The notes beneath the pieces are model-generated. The model was not told the origin of the DNA. It searched no databases and saw nothing but the letters and a program-made list of their open reading frames with translations. Shown piece after piece: positions 60,448 to 64,000 of a DNA stretch of 64,000 nucleotides. Positions within the stretch are counted from its first letter, which is position 1. Each line of letters begins with the position of its first letter. The translations under genes and the position numbers were made by a program. The stretch comes from Frigidibacter sp. ROC022. Lineage in GTDB: Bacteria > Pseudomonadota > Alphaproteobacteria > Rhodobacterales > Rhodobacteraceae. The DNA is taken from the NCBI RefSeq assembly GCF_024723735.1, contig NZ_JANQDU010000001.1, positions 682,001 to 746,000 on the forward strand. The letters are read 5' to 3'.

Positions 60448-61488
60448 TCAGCGTGCCAGCAGGCGAATCCGGTCGGGGGCGATGGTCAGGTCGACGTCCT
60501 CTCCCGGTTCGACATGGACCGAGTTCGGGGCGGTCAGGCTGATCCGCTGGCCGGCCAGATCCAGCATGTAACGGTAGCGCGCGCCAAGATAGACACGGAT
60601 CGCCACCCGGGCCCTCAAGGCGCCAGCGGTCGTTGCGGGCACGATCTTCAGGTCCTCCTGCCGCAGGAGCAGCATCCTGTCGCCCCGCTGGGTCTCCTCG
60701 TCGCGCAGCGCCAGCTCTTGCCCGTCCGCCAGCCGGGCCACCGGCCCGTCCTCGACCGCGACCGGCAGCAGATTGGCGGCGCCGAGGAAGGATGAGGCAA
60801 ATCCCGTCTCGGGGGCGCTGTAGATCGCATGCGGGCTGCCCTGCTGTTCGATCCGGCCGTTGTTCAGCAGCACCACGCGGTCCGACAGGGACAGGGCCTC
60901 TTCCTGATCGTGGGTGACGAAGATCGTCGTCAGGCCCAGCTGGTTGTGAATCTCCATCAGCTCGACCTGCATCTCCTCGCGCAGGCGGGCATCCAGGTTC
61001 GAAAGCGGTTCGTCCAGCAGCAGGACCTGCGGACCCGAGACGATGGCGCGTGCCAGGGCCACCCGCTGCTGCTGCCCGCCCGAGAGCTGCCGGATCATGC
61101 GATCACCCAGATGGCCGAGCTGCACGGTCTCCAGCGCCTTCTCGACCTGCGCGACCTGTTCCTCGCGGCTGCCCCGGCGCCGCATCCGCAGGGGAAAGCG
61201 CACGTTTTCGGCCACCGTCAGATGCGGCAGCAGCGCGTAGGACTGGAACATCATCGCGATGTCCCGCTTCTCCGGCGGCAGTTCGGTGACATCCCGGCCG
61301 GCGATGCTGACGCTGCCGCCGCTGACGCTTTCGAGGCCGGCAATGATGCGCAGCAAGGTGGTCTTGCCGCAGCCGGAGGCCCCGAGCAGCGAGACGAACT
61401 CGCCCGAACGGATGTCGAGGTCGATCCCGTGCAGCACCTTGGTGCGGCCGAAGGATTTTTCTATCTGGCGGAGGGTCAGGTCGGACAT
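60448..61488 (-). CDS. Polyamine/iron-type ABC transporter ATPase (PotA-like)
   Basis: 346 aa. Walker A GASGCGKTT (about 36-44), Q-loop MFQSYALLPHL, signature LSGGQQQRVALARAI, Walker B VLLLDEPLSNLD, H-loop IFVTHDQEEAL, and a C-terminal TOBE_2 region. It energises the two PotB/PotC-like permeases directly upstream. Its start follows the permease stop within a few bases, so it is translated with it. Confidence 0.92.
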   Translation of the reverse strand: MSDLTLRQIEKSFGRTKVLHGIDLDIRSGEFVSLLGASGCGKTTLLRIIAGLESVSGGSVSIAGRDVTELPPEKRDIAMMFQSYALLPHLTVAENVRFPLRMRRRGSREEQVAQVEKALETVQLGHLGDRMIRQLSGGQQQRVALARAIVSGPQVLLLDEPLSNLDARLREEMQVELMEIHNQLGLTTIFVTHDQEEALSLSDRVVLLNNGRIEQQGSPHAIYSAPETGFASSFLGAANLLPVAVEDGPVARLADGQELALRDEETQRGDRMLLLRQEDLKIVPATTAGALRARVAIRVYLGARYRYMLDLAGQRISLTAPNSVHVEPGEDVDLTIAPDRIRLLAR

Positions 61489-62286
61489 TCAGGTACTCGC
61501 CACGCGGTTCAGGCCAAGAAGCCGGTCAAGAAGGACAATCAGGGTCACGGTCAGAACGATCATCATGGTCGAAACCGCCGCCACGGTCGGGTCGGGCGAG
61601 AATTCGAGCTGCCCGTAGATCTGCACCGGAAGGGTGTTCAGACCCGGATTGCGCAGGAACAGGGACAGGACCGCCTCGTCGAACGAGATGTTGAAGGCAA
61701 AGAACGCCCCCGCGGCCAGCCCCGGTCGACATTGCGGCAGGACGACATGCCAGAGCCGGCGGGGCCAGCTGGCGCCCATCGTCCGTGCCGCCTCTTCCAG
61801 GAAGGGGTCGCTTTCGGCCAGCACGGCCAGCGTGGTGCGCAGCACATAGGGCAGTGCCACCACGGTATGCGCGATCCAGAGCGCCAGGAAGGAGGTGACG
61901 CCGAAGAGCGAGCTCCAGAGCATCAGCATCCCGATCGCGAAGATGATGCTGGGGATGACCAGCGGCGACAGGAAGAAGGTCTCGAGCGCCTGGCCGCCCC
62001 GGCGCCGCGACAGGGCAATCGCCGCGGCGCCGCCGATCAGCGTGGCCGACAGTGTGACCAGCGCCGCCAGCCGCAGCGAGAGCCAGAAGGCCTCGACATA
62101 TTCGCGCGACCCGAGGGCGTTCCCGTACCATTTCAGCGAGAAGCCGTTCGGCGGAAAGGCGATGAACTGGCTTTCCGAGACCGAGACCCCGACCACCACC
62201 ACCAGCGGCGCCAGAAGCAGCAGCGCCGCCAGGATGACGAAGATCCAGGCCAGCCAGCGAAGCCAGGTGGGCACCGCCTTAACCAT
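61489..62286 (-). CDS. ABC transporter permease (PotC-like)
   Basis: 265 aa from the ATG at 62286; GTG or TTG starts a few codons upstream would also work. Six membrane helices and the EAA loop EEAARTMGASWPRRLWHVVLPQCRPG. It overlaps the preceding permease by 8 bp and ends 1 base before the ATPase start. Works with the PotB-like permease. Confidence 0.9.
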   Translation of the reverse strand: MVKAVPTWLRWLAWIFVILAALLLLAPLVVVVGVSVSESQFIAFPPNGFSLKWYGNALGSREYVEAFWLSLRLAALVTLSATLIGGAAAIALSRRRGGQALETFFLSPLVIPSIIFAIGMLMLWSSLFGVTSFLALWIAHTVVALPYVLRTTLAVLAESDPFLEEAARTMGASWPRRLWHVVLPQCRPGLAAGAFFAFNISFDEAVLSLFLRNPGLNTLPVQIYGQLEFSPDPTVAAVSTMMIVLTVTLIVLLDRLLGLNRVAST

Positions 62287-63097
62287 GCCGCGCACCAAGG
62301 CGAAGATAGGGGATCAGGACCAGGGCAAGCCCTAGGAACAGGATCACCGATTGCGCGGCGGCGAAGTTCCAGTCCAGCGTCTGCGTTACGCTCTTGTAGA
62401 TCGAGCCCGCCAGCACCTCGATCCGTGCGCCGCCCAGCAGGCTCGGGGTGATGAAGGACGAGGCCGACAGGGTGAAGACCAGCAGCGATCCGGCGACCAC
62501 GCCGGGCATCGCCAGCGGCAGGACCACCCGCCTGATGGTCTGCAGGAAGCTGCAGCCCATGGTCCGCGCCGCTTCCTCCAGCCTCGGGTCGAGACGGCTG
62601 AGAACGCCAAGCATGCTGAGCACCATGAAAGGCAGCAGAACCTGGACCATGCCCAGGACGATCGCCGCCTCGGTATGCATCAGGGAAAAGCTGCGCCCGA
62701 CCAGCCCCATGTCGCGCAGCGTGGTCGCCAGCGGCCCGGACCGGCCCAGCAGGACCATCCAGCCGAAGGTGCGGACCACGACCGATGTCATCAGCGGCAG
62801 GATCACCATGACGATCAGCCAGAGCCGCAGCCGGGGACCCACCCGCGAGGTGATATAGGCCAGCGGAAAGCCGATTGCGGCGGTGATCGCCGTGATGACC
62901 AGCGACATCCGGACCGTGCGCCAGAGGATCGACGGGTAGTAGCCGTCCTGAAAGAACCGGGCAAACTGCTGAAGCGTCAGCCCGTCCGGCCCCAGCACCG
63001 AGAGAACCAGCATCCGCAGGATCGGCAGGACGAATCCCAGGACCAGCAATGCCAGTCCCGGGACCAGAAACAGCCAGGCTTCCCTGCGGTCCGTCAT
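62279..63097 (-). CDS. ABC transporter permease (PotB-like)
   Basis: 272 aa with six membrane helices and the EAA motif LEEAARTMGCSFLQTIRRVVLPLAMPG. The start lies 30 bases after the binding-protein stop. First permease of the importer; family members carry polyamines, iron or phosphonates, and the substrate here is not evident. Confidence 0.92.
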   Translation of the reverse strand: MTDRREAWLFLVPGLALLVLGFVLPILRMLVLSVLGPDGLTLQQFARFFQDGYYPSILWRTVRMSLVITAITAAIGFPLAYITSRVGPRLRLWLIVMVILPLMTSVVVRTFGWMVLLGRSGPLATTLRDMGLVGRSFSLMHTEAAIVLGMVQVLLPFMVLSMLGVLSRLDPRLEEAARTMGCSFLQTIRRVVLPLAMPGVVAGSLLVFTLSASSFITPSLLGGARIEVLAGSIYKSVTQTLDWNFAAAQSVILFLGLALVLIPYLRLGARHG

Positions 63098-63127
63098 GCG
63101 CTCTTCCTGCCGCCGCCCGTTTCAGGT

Positions 63128-64000
63128 TCAGCGGGCGATGGTTTTGCCCCAGGCCTCGACCCAGGCGGACCGGTTGGCCTCGATCTTGATCGGGTCGAAC
63201 CGCATCAGGCCGGCGGTCGCGTCGGGCCCGTAGACGACCGAAGCGGCCACGTCATCGGCCAGCACCGTCTTCGAGTTCGTCGGCGTGTAGCGCAGCGCTT
63301 CCGAGAAGCAGGCCTGCGCCTCGGGCGACAGTTCCATGTCGATGAACTTCGACGCCAGCTCGACATTGTCGCGTCCGGCGACCAGGCTTGCGGTGATGAA
63401 GCTGGCCGGCGTGCCTTCCTCGCCCTGGACGAATTTCACGTCCAGCCCCGCCTTTTGCAGGGTATAGGCATAATCCGAGGCATAGGCGGCAAGCCAGGCG
63501 TCGTTCTGAGCGAACTCCTGCTGGATTTCCGGCGATTTCGAGACCACGATCGCCCCCTGTTCGAGCAGCTTCGACACCGCGTCGAGGCCGGGCTGGATAT
63601 CATCCATCGTGCCGCCCGAGATCTGGTTCAGCATCAGCAGTCCGATCATCCCGTATCCGTTTGAGATATCGGTCAGAACCAGCCGGTCGCTGTATTCGGG
63701 GTTCAGCAGGTCGGCCCATTTGGTCGGCGCTTCGGGCATCTTGTCGGCGGCATAGACCAGCCCGACCGCGGCGATCTGGTAGGCCGGGCCTTCGCCCTTG
63801 GCGACGCCTTCCTTGGCGAAGTCATAGACATCGGCAAGGTTGGGCACCATCTCGGGGGTGATCGGCAGCAGCAGACCTTCACTGGCCCCGACGATCTCCT
63901 GCCCGCCCGAGAAGTGGATCACGTCGAACTGCGGCGCATCCTTCTGGGCGCGAAGTTGTGCGAAGGCATCGGCGGAATAGGCCGTGACGATGTTGACCTT
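63128..64000 (-). CDS. ABC transporter substrate-binding protein, C-terminal part (truncated by window edge)
   Basis: The reading frame stays open to the edge of the window; the last 26 codons before the edge still read VTAYSADAFAQLRAQKDAPQFDVIHF, so the start lies outside. The visible 290 residues form a PotD/PotF/AfuA-like fold: ADKMPEAPTKWADLLNPEYSDRLVLTDIS, LEQGAIVVSKSPEIQQEFAQNDAW, SKFIDMELSPEAQACFSEALRYTPTN. It is first in the importer operon. Ligand could be a polyamine, ferric ion or a small amine. Confidence 0.88.
   Translation of the reverse strand, partial: KVNIVTAYSADAFAQLRAQKDAPQFDVIHFSGGQEIVGASEGLLLPITPEMVPNLADVYDFAKEGVAKGEGPAYQIAAVGLVYAADKMPEAPTKWADLLNPEYSDRLVLTDISNGYGMIGLLMLNQISGGTMDDIQPGLDAVSKLLEQGAIVVSKSPEIQQEFAQNDAWLAAYASDYAYTLQKAGLDVKFVQGEEGTPASFITASLVAGRDNVELASKFIDMELSPEAQACFSEALRYTPTNSKTVLADDVAASVVYGPDATAGLMRFDPIKIEANRSAWVEAWGKTIAR

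Noticed and set aside
1-64000. CRISPR arrays, prophage or insertion sequences
   Set aside because: No regularly spaced direct repeats, no cas, phage structural (other than T6SS tail-like genes), transposase or integrase genes were seen.

Overview
The window reads as chromosomal DNA of a GC-rich alphaproteobacterium, most likely a Rhodobacterales (Rhodobacter/Paracoccus/roseobacter-like) species. The support is the coding bias, the tatABC / DUF815 ATPase / nlpD-pcm-surE housekeeping set, the two Hint-domain proteins typical of this order, and the relatedness of the encoded proteins as I recognise them. No genome name can be fixed from the sequence alone.

Region 1 (1-2205, minus strand) is a Ton/Tol-type energy module: a small secreted protein, ExbB, two ExbD proteins and the N-terminus of a TonB-like protein cut by the window edge. 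Region 2 (2468-29970, plus strand) is one long type VI secretion system (T6SS) operon: tssA-tssB-tssC-hcp-tagJ-tssE-tssF-tssG-clpV, then a three-gene accessory cassette (helical protein, voltage-gated sodium channel, TssB-TssC fusion paralogue), then vgrG-unknown-tagH-tssK-tssL-tssM-tagF-pppA. The kinase ppkA and an OmpA-family protein follow on the minus strand (29995-32796). A membrane-anchored M15 peptidase, a small unknown protein, a PAAR tip protein and a zinc-ribbon methyltransferase (32985-35720) complete the locus. No tssJ was found. The phosphorylation pathway PpkA/PppA/TagH/TagF is complete, and TssL and PpkA share an RTVIxP segment that could be the phosphothreonine site read by the TagH FHA domain. 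Most gaps between T6SS genes contain a strong hairpin without a T-tract, suggesting post-transcriptional tuning of a single long transcript.

Region 3 (35815-47966) is mostly housekeeping: aminotransferase, Hint protein, atypical SDR, orphan Fe3+/polyamine-type ABC ATPase, WYL regulator, tatABC, a DUF815 ATPase, a second Hint protein, NlpD-like lipoprotein, Pcm and SurE. A tRNA-Leu(CAA) lies at 48076-48159.

Region 4 (48727-57433) is a catabolic operon: GntR regulator, xylose/ribose-class ABC importer, a GMC oxidoreductase with a gluconate-2-dehydrogenase-subunit-3-like partner, an aldehyde dehydrogenase and an enolase-superfamily sugar-acid dehydratase. It fits non-phosphorylative oxidation of a sugar. 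Region 5 (57481-64000) holds a LysR/nitroreductase divergent pair and a minus-strand polyamine/iron-class ABC importer operon ending in a LysR gene; its binding protein is cut by the window edge.
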